Shown one piece after another: positions 15,906 through 24,785 of a stretch of 64,000 bases of DNA (the stretch's first letter is position 1; each line of letters opens with the position of its first letter). The position numbers and the translations under genes are program-made. The notes under the pieces were generated by a model. It searched no databases. It had not been told where the DNA came from and saw nothing but the letters and a program-made list of their open reading frames with translations. Origin of the DNA: JAMHWF01 sp048500255 (lineage in GTDB: Bacteria > Pseudomonadota > Gammaproteobacteria > Burkholderiales > Burkholderiaceae_C); the NCBI GenBank assembly GCA_048500255.1, contig JASNYH010000010.1:53618-117617 (forward strand). Reading direction: 5' to 3'.

Positions 15906-18149
15906 TCACGGCAACTGGTGCCGCTGGACGCGCGCCTCGATGCGCTCGCGCAGCCGCCAGCGGCCGGCGTCGGTGAGCATGCGGCCGGCCCAGCGGAACA
16001 CGTTGAACTCGCGCACCGTCATGCGCAGGCTGGCCATGCGCTCGCGCTGCTCCTCCTCGGGCATGCGCAGCGCGCGATAGATCGCGTCGGCCGTCTCTTC
16101 GACGTGGTACGGATTGACGATCAGCGCCTCGCTCATCTCGCGCGCCGCGCCGGCGAAGCGGCTGAGCACGAGCACGCCGCGCAGGTCGTCGCGCGCCGCG
16201 ACGAACTCCTTGGCGACGAGGTTCATGCCGTCGTGCAGGCTGGTCACCAGGCAGACGTTGGCGGCGCGGTAGAGCTCGGTCACCTCGTCGGGCTCGTGGT
16301 GCTTGGCCAGCAGGTGCACCGGCAGGTAGTCGCCGCGGCCGTAGCGCTCGTTGATGCGCGCCGTCACGGCATGGATGCGCGTCTGGAACGCGGCGTACTC
16401 CTCGAGCGACGAACGCGACGGCGCAGCCACCTGCACGAACTTGAAGTGGCCGATCCACTCGGGATGCTTCTCGAGCATGCGCTCGACGGCGTGCAGCCGC
16501 TCGAGGATGCCCTTGGTGTAGTCGAAGCGGTCGACGCCGACGGCGAGCTTGTCCGTCTTGGCCATGCCCAGGCGCGCGAACACGGCGTCGCGGCACTGCT
16601 CGGGCGAGGCCCAGCCGGCGACGACGGAATCGGACGGCCACTCGATCGAGATCGGATAGGCCTCGACCAGCGTGGTGTCGTTCTGGTACGAGATCGTCGA
16701 GTGCTCGTGCTCGATGCGCGCCTCGAGGTAGCGGTCGACGGTCTCGATGAAGTTCTTGCAGTGGTAGCGCGTGTGAAAGCCGAGGATGGTGCTGCCGAGC
16801 ATGCCCTGCAGGATCTCGCGCCGCCACGGGCAGATGCCGAACGACTCGGGATTCGGCCAGGGGATGTGCCAGAAGGTGAGGATCGTCGCGCGCGGCAGCT
16901 GCTTGCGCAGCATCGCGGGCAGCAGCGCGAAGTGGTAGTCCTGCACGAGCACGACGGGGTCGTCGCTGCGCGCCTCGGCGACGACGGCGTCGGCGAAGCG
17001 CTGGTTCACCTCGCGATAGGCCTGCCAGTCCGACTCGCGGAACACGGGCCGCACGTGCGCTACGTGGCACAGCGGCCACAGGCCCTCGTTGGCGAAGCCG
17101 AAGTAGTAGCCCTGCTCCTCCTGCGGCGTGAGCCACACGCGGCGCAGCGTGTAGTCGTCGCGGCCCGGCGGCACGTGCACGCGGTCGTGCTCGTCGACGG
17201 CGTCGCGGTCGCCGCTGCCGCTGCCGTGAGCGATCCAGGTGCCCGAGCAGGCGCGCATCACGGGCTCGACCGCGGTCACCAGGCCGCTGGCCGGGCGCTT
17301 GACGACGATGCGCCCGTCGGCCGCCTTCTCGTGGATGTAGGGCTCGCGGTTCGACACGACGATGACTTCGTCGCCGCGCAGCTGCGTGCGCAGCAGCGTG
17401 CGCAGGCGCTCGGGGTTCCAGTCGGCGTCGGGGCCCTGGGCGCGGCGGTATTCGTCCTCCAGGTCGCGCAGCCGCGCGCGCAGGTCGACGGCCAGCGGCG
17501 CCAGCTCGGGATGCGGCTCGACCAGCGGGCGGATCAGGCCCTCGCCGCGCAGCAGCGCGCGCGCGCCCGAGACCCAGCCGCGCCAGCTCAGCTGCGCGAC
17601 GACGACCGTGATCAGCGCGATCGTCACGCCCAGCCCGGCGATCAGGATGATGAGGTAGCGCTGCGTGTCCTGGCTGCGCCGCTCGATGAAGCTCAGGTCC
17701 TGCAGCAGCACCAGGTCGGCTGTGCGTTCGACCGCGCCTTCGCCGCGCACCGGATACACGCCCACGTGCACCGAGCCGCCCTCGATGCGCAGCTGCGGAT
17801 CGGCCATCTCTGCGATGACGCGCGCCTGCGCGCAGGTGAGCGTCGCCGGAAAGCCGATCGAGCGCTGGACGAGTCGGTCGTCGGGCATGCACAGGCCCAG
17901 GCCGACGAGGCGCTCGTCCTGCTGGGCGCGGCTGAACAGCGCCGTCAGGCGGCGGCCGCGAGCGTCGCGCAGCGCCTCGATGATCGACTCCGACAGGGTG
18001 TTCGCCACCAGTGCACCGCGCTGGCTCAGGTCGCGCGCGAACCAGCGCAGCGTCAGGCGATCCATCAGAGGCAAGGCGAGGTAGGCCGCCGCCACGAGCG
18101 TCAGTATCAGCGGAACCAGGAAGCGAAGCTGCAGGCGGATCGTGTTCAT
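15906..18149 (-). CDS. otsA: Membrane-anchored trehalose-6-phosphate synthase with an extracytoplasmic domain
   Basis: Makes trehalose-6-phosphate from UDP-glucose and glucose-6-phosphate. 747 residues, about 270 more than the soluble E. coli enzyme. The extra N-terminal part looks like a receptor: a membrane helix at about 8-28, a predicted extracytoplasmic domain at about 30-165, a second helix at about 166-187, and a linker to 260. The GT20 domain follows: 'EVIVVSNREPYIHEK', 'VLVQDYHFALLPAML', 'WHIPWPNPESF', 'GVDRFDYTKGI' and 'LVTSLHDGMNLVAKE', with the usual substrate residues in place. 20 bases after metG and 52 before otsB. The extra part may sense envelope or osmotic state (inference). 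Confidence 0.9.
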   Translation of the reverse strand: MNTIRLQLRFLVPLILTLVAAAYLALPLMDRLTLRWFARDLSQRGALVANTLSESIIEALRDARGRRLTALFSRAQQDERLVGLGLCMPDDRLVQRSIGFPATLTCAQARVIAEMADPQLRIEGGSVHVGVYPVRGEGAVERTADLVLLQDLSFIERRSQDTQRYLIILIAGLGVTIALITVVVAQLSWRGWVSGARALLRGEGLIRPLVEPHPELAPLAVDLRARLRDLEDEYRRAQGPDADWNPERLRTLLRTQLRGDEVIVVSNREPYIHEKAADGRIVVKRPASGLVTAVEPVMRACSGTWIAHGSGSGDRDAVDEHDRVHVPPGRDDYTLRRVWLTPQEEQGYYFGFANEGLWPLCHVAHVRPVFRESDWQAYREVNQRFADAVVAEARSDDPVVLVQDYHFALLPAMLRKQLPRATILTFWHIPWPNPESFGICPWRREILQGMLGSTILGFHTRYHCKNFIETVDRYLEARIEHEHSTISYQNDTTLVEAYPISIEWPSDSVVAGWASPEQCRDAVFARLGMAKTDKLAVGVDRFDYTKGILERLHAVERMLEKHPEWIGHFKFVQVAAPSRSSLEEYAAFQTRIHAVTARINERYGRGDYLPVHLLAKHHEPDEVTELYRAANVCLVTSLHDGMNLVAKEFVAARDDLRGVLVLSRFAGAAREMSEALIVNPYHVEETADAIYRALRMPEEEQRERMASLRMTVREFNVFRWAGRMLTDAGRWRLRERIEARVQRHQLP

Positions 18150-18169
18150 CGGGGATGCCGCCGGCCGTT

Positions 18170-20266
18170 TCAGCGCACGCGCAGGCCGGGCACGGCCCCG
18201 TCATGGGGCTCGAGCAGCCACAGCCCCGGCAGCGCCTTCTCGTCGGCGTGGCCGGCGGCCAGCACCATGCCCTCGGAGACGCCGAACTTCATCTTGCGCG
18301 GCGCCAGGTTGGCGACGACGACCGTCATGCGCCCGACGAGGTCGGAGGGCTGGTAGGCGGCGCGAATGCCGCTGAACACGGTGCGCGTGCCGACCTCGCC
18401 GACGTCGAGCGTCAGGCGCAGCAGCTTGGACGAGCCGTCGACGAACTGGGCGTCGACGATGCGCGCCAGGCGCAGGTCGATCTTGGCGAAGTCGTCGATC
18501 GAGATCGTCGACGCGATCGCCTCGCCGCCGGGCAGTGCGGCGGCCTCCGGAAGCGGCGCATCGGCCGGCGGCTCGAACAGCGCGTCGAGCAGCTTGGCGT
18601 CGACGCGCTGCATCAGGTGCCGGTATTCGCCGATCGCATGCGCGCCGAGCGCGCGCGCCGCGTCGGCCCACTGCAGCGGCTCGATGCGCAGGAACTGCTC
18701 GACCTGGGCGGCCAGCGCCGGCAGCACCGGCTTGAGGTAGATCGTCAGCAGCCGGAACGCCTCGATGCACACGCTGCACACGTCGTGCAGCACGGCGTCC
18801 TGACCGGCCTGCTTGGCGAGCTCCCAGGGCTTGTGGCGGTCGACGTATTCGTTGACGCGGTCGGCCAGCAGCATGATCTCGCGCAGCGCCTTGCCGAACT
18901 CGCGCTCCTCGTACAGCCGCGCGAGCTCGTCGCGGTGGCCGCGCAGCGCGTCGAGCAGCGCGCGGCCCTCGACGCCGAGGTCGGCCGACAGCCGGCCCGC
19001 GAAGCGCTTGGCGAGGAAGCCCGCCGCGCGGCTGGCGATGTTGACGTACTTGCCGACCAGGTCGGCGTTGACGCGCGCGACGAAGTCGTCGGGGTTGAAG
19101 TCGATGTCCTCGACCTTGGCGTTGAGCTTGGCCGCGATGTAGTAGCGCAGCCATTCGGCGTTCAGGCCGAGCGCGAGGTACTTCAGCGGATCGATGCCGG
19201 TGCCGCGGCTCTTGCTCATCTTCTCGCCGCTGACGGTGATGAAGCCGTGCACGAACACGTTGGTCGGCGTCTTGCGGCCGCTGAACTCGAGCATTGCCGG
19301 CCAGAACAGCGTGTGGAAGTAGACGATGTCCTTGCCGATGAAGTGGAACTGCTCGACCGCCGGGTCGGCGACGAACTCGTCGTAGCTGCGCGTCTCGCCG
19401 TAGCGCGCCCTCGGGCCGCCCCTGTCGAACCAGTTCTTGAGCGACGCCAGGTAGCCGATCGGCGCGTCGAGCCAGACGTAGAAGTACTTGTCGTCGGTGT
19501 CGGGAATGCGGATGCCGAAGTAGGGCGCGTCGCGCGAGATGTCCCAGTCCGACAGGCCGACGCGACCCGTCGTCGGATCCTCGACGAACCACTCGCGCAC
19601 CTTGTTGACGACTTCGCTCTGCAGCGGCGTGGTCTGGATCCACTGCTGCAGGAAGTCGATGCAACGCTGCGACGAGAGCTGGAAGAAATGGTGCTCGCTG
19701 GTACGCAGCACCGGCGCCGCGCCGGTCAGCGTCGAGTACGGGTTCTTCAGCTCGGTGGGCGTGTAGACGGCGCCGCACATTTCGCAGGAATCGCCGTACT
19801 GGTCGGGCGCGCCGCAGCGCGGGCATTCGCCCTTGATGTAGCGATCGGGCAGGAACATGTTCTTCACCGGGTCGAAGAACTGTTCGACGTCGCGCGTGAA
19901 GATCAGGCCGTTCCTGCGCAGCTTGAGGTAGACGTCCTGCGCCAGCGCGTGGTTCTCGGGGCCGTCGGTCGAATGCCAGTTGTCGAACGAGACGTGAAAG
20001 CCGTCGAGGTAGGCCTTGCGGCCCGCCGCGATGCCGGCGACGAAGTCCTGCGGCGTCTGGCCCGCCTTCTCGGCCGCGATCATGATCGGCGCGCCGTGGG
20101 CGTCGTCGGCGCCGACGAAGTGCACCTGATGGCCGCGCATGCGCTGGAAGCGCACCCAGACGTCGGCCTGGATGTACTCCATGATGTGGCCGATGTGGAA
20201 CGCGCCGTTCGCATAGGGCAGCGCCGTCGTGACGAACAGCTGGCGGACGGGGGCGGTCTCGGACAT
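18170..20266 (-). CDS. metG: Methionyl-tRNA synthetase
   Basis: Charges tRNA-Met. 698 residues, class I synthetase. 'ALPYANGAFHIGH' holds the HIGH motif near residue 20. The zinc knuckle 'CPRCGAPDQYGDSCEMCG' is near 147-164. 'GEKMSKSRG' holds KMSKS near 343. An alpha-helical anticodon domain follows, and the last 110 residues are an EMAP-II/Trbp111-like tRNA-binding domain ('DFAKIDLRLARIVDAQFV'), as in dimeric long MetG. The start ATG at 20266 was chosen because the reading beyond it loses similarity. The gene is divergent from apbC and shares its strand with otsA-otsB downstream. Confidence 0.96.
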   Translation of the reverse strand: MSETAPVRQLFVTTALPYANGAFHIGHIMEYIQADVWVRFQRMRGHQVHFVGADDAHGAPIMIAAEKAGQTPQDFVAGIAAGRKAYLDGFHVSFDNWHSTDGPENHALAQDVYLKLRRNGLIFTRDVEQFFDPVKNMFLPDRYIKGECPRCGAPDQYGDSCEMCGAVYTPTELKNPYSTLTGAAPVLRTSEHHFFQLSSQRCIDFLQQWIQTTPLQSEVVNKVREWFVEDPTTGRVGLSDWDISRDAPYFGIRIPDTDDKYFYVWLDAPIGYLASLKNWFDRGGPRARYGETRSYDEFVADPAVEQFHFIGKDIVYFHTLFWPAMLEFSGRKTPTNVFVHGFITVSGEKMSKSRGTGIDPLKYLALGLNAEWLRYYIAAKLNAKVEDIDFNPDDFVARVNADLVGKYVNIASRAAGFLAKRFAGRLSADLGVEGRALLDALRGHRDELARLYEEREFGKALREIMLLADRVNEYVDRHKPWELAKQAGQDAVLHDVCSVCIEAFRLLTIYLKPVLPALAAQVEQFLRIEPLQWADAARALGAHAIGEYRHLMQRVDAKLLDALFEPPADAPLPEAAALPGGEAIASTISIDDFAKIDLRLARIVDAQFVDGSSKLLRLTLDVGEVGTRTVFSGIRAAYQPSDLVGRMTVVVANLAPRKMKFGVSEGMVLAAGHADEKALPGLWLLEPHDGAVPGLRVR

Positions 20267-20303
20267 GGCGCGGGGCAGGGTTGCGGTCGCGAACAAGCCT
20301 GCG

Positions 20304-20309
20304 ATTCTA
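20304..20309 (-). promoter_or_regulatory. Candidate -10 box of metG
   Basis: TAGAAT on the minus strand, 38 bases before the metG start, in the 143-base spacer divergent to apbC. Five of six to consensus. The -35 region is GC-rich and unconvincing. Identical to the hexamers before DUF3460, the sigma-54 activator gene and argH. Confidence 0.4.
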
Positions 20310-20409
20310 GGCTGCCCCGCGCAGCGCGATAGGGCAGCGCCCAGGAGGGTCACGACGCCTGCGCTAGACTCGTCGCGCTCTTTTTCCAACCCCTTAGCGC
20401 CTGTCGTCC

Positions 20410-21501
20410 ATGCCTGTCACCGAACCCGCGCTGCTCGAGGCGCTCAAGACCGTCGTCGATCCCAACACCGGCCGCGACTTCGTCTCGACGAAGCAGCTGA
20501 AGAACCTGCGCATCGACGGCGCCGACGTCGCCTTCGATGTCGAGCTCGGCTATCCGGCCAGGAGCCAGGTGCCGGCGCTGCGCAAGGGGCTGATCGAGGC
20601 GGCGCGCGGCGTCGCCGGCGTCGGCAACGTCAGCGCCAACATCACGACGAAGATCGTCGCGCATGCCGTGCAGCGCGGCGTGCAGCTGCTGCCGTCGATC
20701 AAGAACATCGTCGCCGTCGCGTCGGGCAAGGGCGGCGTCGGCAAGAGCACGACGGCGGCCAACCTGGCGCTGGCGCTGGCCGCCGAGGGCGCCAGGGTCG
20801 GCATCCTCGACGCCGACATCTACGGCCCGAGCCAGCCGATGATGATGGGCATCGAGGGCCGCCCCGAGAGCAGCGACGGCAAGTCGATGGACCCGCTCGA
20901 GAACTACGGCGTGCAGGTCATGTCGATCGGCTTCCTCGTCGACGCCGACAACCCCATGATCTGGCGCGGCCCGATGGCCACGCAGGCGCTCGAGCAGCTG
21001 CTGCGCCAGACCAACTGGGGCGACCTCGACTACCTCGTCGTCGACATGCCGCCGGGCACCGGCGACATCCAGCTCACGCTCAGCCAGCGCGTGCCGCTGA
21101 CGGGCGCCGTCATCGTGACGACGCCGCAGGACATCGCGCTGCTCGACGCGCGCAAGGGCCTGAAGATGTTCGAGAAGGTCGGCGTGCCGATCCTCGGCAT
21201 CGTCGAGAACATGGCGGTGCACATCTGCACGCAGTGCGGCCATGCCGAGCACATCTTCGGCGCCGAGGGCGGCAAGAAGATGGCCGCCGAGTACGGCGTC
21301 GACTACCTCGGCGCGCTGCCGCTGTCGATGCACATCCGCGAGCAGGCCGACTCGGGCCGCCCGACCGTCGTCAGCGACGCCGACGGCGAGGTCGCGGGCA
21401 TCTACAAGACGGTGGCGCGACAGGTCGCCGTGAAGGTGGCGCAGCGCGCCAAGGACTTCTCGGCGAAGTTCCCGACGATCTCGATCTCGAAGACGACGTG
21501 A
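20410..21501 (+). CDS. apbC: Iron-sulfur cluster carrier protein ApbC/Mrp
   Basis: P-loop NTPase scaffold that carries Fe-S clusters to apo-proteins. 363 residues. An N-terminal DUF59/MIP18-like domain (about 1-90) leads to the deviant Walker A 'VASGKGGVGKSTTAANLAL' near 100. Then come 'ILDADIYGPSQPMMMG', 'VVDMPPGTGDIQLTL' and the C-terminal 'CTQCGH' pair near 275 that binds the bridging cluster. Its stop codon overlaps the GTG start of the DUF3305 gene (GTGA). It therefore heads an operon of formate dehydrogenase accessory genes that need many clusters, a plausible functional link. Confidence 0.93.
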   Translation: MPVTEPALLEALKTVVDPNTGRDFVSTKQLKNLRIDGADVAFDVELGYPARSQVPALRKGLIEAARGVAGVGNVSANITTKIVAHAVQRGVQLLPSIKNIVAVASGKGGVGKSTTAANLALALAAEGARVGILDADIYGPSQPMMMGIEGRPESSDGKSMDPLENYGVQVMSIGFLVDADNPMIWRGPMATQALEQLLRQTNWGDLDYLVVDMPPGTGDIQLTLSQRVPLTGAVIVTTPQDIALLDARKGLKMFEKVGVPILGIVENMAVHICTQCGHAEHIFGAEGGKKMAAEYGVDYLGALPLSMHIREQADSGRPTVVSDADGEVAGIYKTVARQVAVKVAQRAKDFSAKFPTISISKTT

Positions 21502-21977
21502 CCGATCGCCCGACGCTGCAGCTCGCCGTCGTGATGGAGCGCGAGGCGCAGCCCAACCGTTGGGAGGACTGGCGCTTTCGCATCGTCGACGTCGTGCCGC
21601 ACGAGGAGGCCTTCGGCGCCGCGCCGCGCCTGCTGCGCGAAGAGGGGCGCGTGACTCGCTGGCTGCACCCCGGCTTCGCGCTCTCGCTCTACGCCGACGA
21701 GGGCGAGGGCTACTACCTGAACCTCAGCTCGGGCAACCCGGTCTGGTTCGTCATGTGGCGCATCGACGCCGACGACCCGTCGCGCGCCTGGCCCGAGACG
21801 GTGAGCCTGTCGTACAACGAGGCCGGCCGCTGGCTCGACGCGCAGGAGCGTGTCGACAACGTGCCGATGACGGGCGGGGTGCGCGAGTGGCTGCAGGCCT
21901 GGACCGACGCCAACTACCGGCCCGAGCCGAAGGAGCGGCGGCGCCCGCAGTCGTTCCGCTCGCCGGACCAGCGCTGA
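21498..21977 (+). CDS. DUF3305 family protein, formate dehydrogenase accessory
   Basis: 159 residues, cytoplasmic and without membrane segments. It starts at the GTG that overlaps the apbC stop. Family features as I recall them: 'LAVVMEREAQPNRWEDWRFR' near the start, 'WLHPGFALSLYADEGEGYYL' in the middle, and 'SLSYNEAGRWLDAQERVDNV' near the end. DUF3305 proteins occur next to DUF3306 and molybdenum formate dehydrogenase genes in Betaproteobacteria. The role, perhaps in assembly, is unknown. An upstream in-frame extension lies inside apbC in another frame and is discounted. Confidence 0.8.
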   Translation: MTDRPTLQLAVVMEREAQPNRWEDWRFRIVDVVPHEEAFGAAPRLLREEGRVTRWLHPGFALSLYADEGEGYYLNLSSGNPVWFVMWRIDADDPSRAWPETVSLSYNEAGRWLDAQERVDNVPMTGGVREWLQAWTDANYRPEPKERRRPQSFRSPDQR

Positions 21978-22002
21978 CGACACCGCTGCGCGTGTTGCGA
22001 CG

Positions 22003-22686
22003 ATGAGCGCGAACGACGACGACGACGGCTTCTTCTCGCGCTGGTCGCGACGCAAGGCGCAGGCGCAGCGAGGCGACGCGCCCGCCGATGCCGCGCCGCC
22101 GGCCGCGGCGCAGGCGCCCGCCGTGCCACAACCGGTCGCCGCGCCGGCGACGGCGACGCCCGCGGCCGTGCCGCCCGCGCCCGCCGAGCCGGCCGCGCCG
22201 CTGCCGACGCTCGACGACGTGGCGCGGCTCACGCCCGACGCCGACTTCTCGCGCTTCGTTGCGCGCGGCGTCGACGAGGGCGTCAAGCGCGCGGCGATGA
22301 AGAAACTTTTCTCCGACCCGCGGTTCAACGTGATGGACGGGCTCGACGTCTACATCGACGACTACAACGTCACGACGCCGATCCCGCCGGCCGAGTTGCG
22401 CCAGCTCGCGCAGGCGCGTGCCCTCGGCCTGTTCGACGACGAAGAAGAGATGCAGGAGCCGCAGCGCGCCGCGGCCGAGGCCGCCGTCGCCGCACCCGGG
22501 GGGCCTGAGGTCGCCCCCGATGGCGCGCCGGCGGCGCCGCTGTCACAGTCGGCATCCGCCGCGCCGGACGCGGCCCGTGCCGACACGCCACCGATTGCCG
22601 ATGAAGACCCTGATCTGCGACTGCAACCGTACGATGCCGCTCGACGGCCCGGCCCTGACGCGGGCGCTGGGCGAGAGCGCGGCTGA
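22003..22686 (+). CDS. DUF3306 family protein, formate dehydrogenase accessory
   Basis: 227 residues. A short acidic/basic start ('DDDDGFFSRWSRRKAQAQRG') leads into an Ala/Pro-rich linker to about residue 68. The conserved core is 'LTPDADFSRFVARGVDEGVK' and 'AAMKKLFSDPRFNVMDGLDV', followed by 'YIDDYNVTTPIPPAEL'. The C-terminal third is low complexity. No cofactor motif or membrane segment. The last 86 bases overlap the start of the iron-sulfur protein gene in another frame, which suggests translational coupling. Function unknown; the family travels with formate dehydrogenases. Confidence 0.8.
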   Translation: MSANDDDDGFFSRWSRRKAQAQRGDAPADAAPPAAAQAPAVPQPVAAPATATPAAVPPAPAEPAAPLPTLDDVARLTPDADFSRFVARGVDEGVKRAAMKKLFSDPRFNVMDGLDVYIDDYNVTTPIPPAELRQLAQARALGLFDDEEEMQEPQRAAAEAAVAAPGGPEVAPDGAPAAPLSQSASAAPDAARADTPPIADEDPDLRLQPYDAARRPGPDAGAGRERG

Positions 22687-24772
22687 CGGGCTGCAGACCG
22701 TCCACAGCGTGCTGTGCCGGCGCGAGGCCGGCGCCTTCCAGCGCGCCGCCAAGTCGGGCGACGACCTCGTCGTCGCCTGCACGCAGGAGCGCGCGCTGTT
22801 CCTCGAGCTCAATCGCGAGACGGAAGGCGCGCCGTCGGTCGACGTGCGACCGATCCGCTTCGTCGACATCCGCGAGACGGGCGGCTGGTCCAAGGACGCG
22901 AAGGCGGCCACGCCCAAGATCGCCGCGCTGCTCGCCGCCGCGCAACGGCCCGATCCGCCGCCCGTGCCGAGCGTGAACTACCGCTCGCAGGGCCGCTGTC
23001 TGGTGATCGGCGACGCCGACGCCGCCGCACGCGCCGCCGCGCTGCTCGCCGACCGCCTCGACGTGAGCCTGCTCGTCGACCGTCCGGGCGGCGCGCTCGC
23101 GCAGCAGCGCACGCTGGCCGTGCACGCGGGCCGCGTGACGCGGCTCGCCGGCTGGCTCGGCGCCTTCGACGTCGCCTGGGAGAGCGCCAATCCGATCGAC
23201 CTCGATCTGTGCACGCGCTGCAACGCCTGCATCGACGCCTGCCCCGAGGGCGCGATCGACTTCGGCTACCAGGTCGACCTCGGGGCGTGCAAGAGCCACC
23301 GCGACTGCGTGCGCGTGTGCGAGGCGGCCGGCGCGATCGACTTCGAGCGCGCGCCGCAGGCGGTGGAGGAGCGCTGCGACCTCGTGCTCGACCTGCGGCC
23401 CGAGCCGGCGTTCACGATGCACCAGCCGCCGCAGGGCTACTTCCACGTCGGCGCCGACGAGCGCAAGCTCTTCGCCGCCGTGCTTCAACTGCGCGAGCTG
23501 ACGGGCGAGTTCGAGAAGCCCAGGTTCTTCCACTACCGCCAGAAGCTGTGCGCGCACAGCCGCAACGAGCGCATCGGCTGCAGCGCCTGCATCGAGGTCT
23601 GCTCGGCGCGCGCGATCCGCAGCGACGCGTCGGCCAAGGGCCGGCCGACGCGCGGTGCGGGTGCTGTGCAGCAGCCCGGCGGCGTGATCGTCGAGCCGCA
23701 CCTGTGCGTGGGCTGCGGCGCGTGCACCACCGTCTGCCCGAGCGGCGCGCTGGGCTATGCCTACCCCGACGCCGCCGAGCAGGGCGCGCGGCTGCGCACG
23801 CTGCTCGGCGCCTACCGCCGCGCCGGCGGGCGCGACGCCGCGCTGCTGATCCACAGCGAGGGCGCCGGCGCGCGCACGATCGGCGAGCTCGGCCGCGCGG
23901 CGCGCACCGACGAGGGCATTCACGGCGTGCCGGCGCGCGTCCTGCCGGTGGGCGTGTGGCACACCGCGAGCGTCGGCATCGACCTCTGGCTGGCGGCGAT
24001 CGCGCAGGGCGCGAGCCAGGTCTGGGTGCTGACGACGGACGAAGAGGCGCCCGAATACCGCGAGGCGCTGGCTGGGCAGATGGCCGTCGCGCAGGCCGTC
24101 CTGAGCGGCCTCGGCTACCGCGGCGAGCACCTGCGCCTCGTCGAGGCGCGCGACGCGCGCGACCTGGCGTCGCTCGACGGCGCACTGCGCGCGCCGGCCG
24201 CGCAAGGCGTCGCCGAGCCGGCCGGCTTCACGGTGCAGGCCGACAAGCGATCGACGCTCGAGCTCGCCATCGACCACCTGCTCGCGCAGGCGCCCGCCGC
24301 CGCGGCCGACGAGATCGTGCTGCCGGCCGCCGGTGCGCCGTTCGGCACGCTCGCTGTCGACACCGACAAGTGCACGCTGTGCCTGTCGTGCGTCGGTGCC
24401 TGCCCCGAGAGCGCGCTCGTCGACAACCCCGAGCAGCCGCAGCTGCGCTTCGTCGAGAAGAACTGCGTGCAGTGCGGCCTGTGCGCGAGCACCTGCCCCG
24501 AGGGTGCGATCGCGCTGCGCCCGCGCCTGTGGCTGGCCGACGGCGGCCGCGCGCGCAAGACGCTGCGCGTGCTGCACGAGATGCAGCCCTACCGCTGCAT
24601 CCGATGCGCCAAGCCCTTCGGTACGCTCAAGGGCATCGAGGCGATGATCGCCAAGCTCGGCGCGCATCCGATGTTCCAGGGCGCGGCGGCCGAGCGGCTG
24701 CGCATGTGCGGCGACTGCCGCGTGATCGACATGCACACCAGCCCCAGCGAAGTGCGCATCACGGATCTCTGA
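22601..24772 (+). CDS. Multi-cluster 4Fe-4S ferredoxin-type protein of the formate dehydrogenase locus
   Basis: 723 residues, probably a cytoplasmic electron-transfer or assembly protein. Several ferredoxin motifs are visible: 'CTRCNACIDACPEG' near 206, a variant 'CKSHRDCVRVCEA' near 230, 'CSACIEVCSA' near 327, 'CVGCGACTTVCPSG' near 369, and the pair 'CTLCLSCVGACPES' and 'CVQCGLCASTCPEG' near 590-635, with further cysteines at both ends. Between them is a domain without cysteines that recalls HdrA/FrhB-like helper regions. It starts at ATG 22601 inside the DUF3306 gene. Homologues accompany DUF3305/3306 and TorD genes in Burkholderiales. The partner is not known; exchange with formate dehydrogenase is inference. 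Confidence 0.82.
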   Translation: MKTLICDCNRTMPLDGPALTRALGESAADGLQTVHSVLCRREAGAFQRAAKSGDDLVVACTQERALFLELNRETEGAPSVDVRPIRFVDIRETGGWSKDAKAATPKIAALLAAAQRPDPPPVPSVNYRSQGRCLVIGDADAAARAAALLADRLDVSLLVDRPGGALAQQRTLAVHAGRVTRLAGWLGAFDVAWESANPIDLDLCTRCNACIDACPEGAIDFGYQVDLGACKSHRDCVRVCEAAGAIDFERAPQAVEERCDLVLDLRPEPAFTMHQPPQGYFHVGADERKLFAAVLQLRELTGEFEKPRFFHYRQKLCAHSRNERIGCSACIEVCSARAIRSDASAKGRPTRGAGAVQQPGGVIVEPHLCVGCGACTTVCPSGALGYAYPDAAEQGARLRTLLGAYRRAGGRDAALLIHSEGAGARTIGELGRAARTDEGIHGVPARVLPVGVWHTASVGIDLWLAAIAQGASQVWVLTTDEEAPEYREALAGQMAVAQAVLSGLGYRGEHLRLVEARDARDLASLDGALRAPAAQGVAEPAGFTVQADKRSTLELAIDHLLAQAPAAAADEIVLPAAGAPFGTLAVDTDKCTLCLSCVGACPESALVDNPEQPQLRFVEKNCVQCGLCASTCPEGAIALRPRLWLADGGRARKTLRVLHEMQPYRCIRCAKPFGTLKGIEAMIAKLGAHPMFQGAAAERLRMCGDCRVIDMHTSPSEVRITDL

Positions 24773-24785
24773 CGGAGCGACTCGA

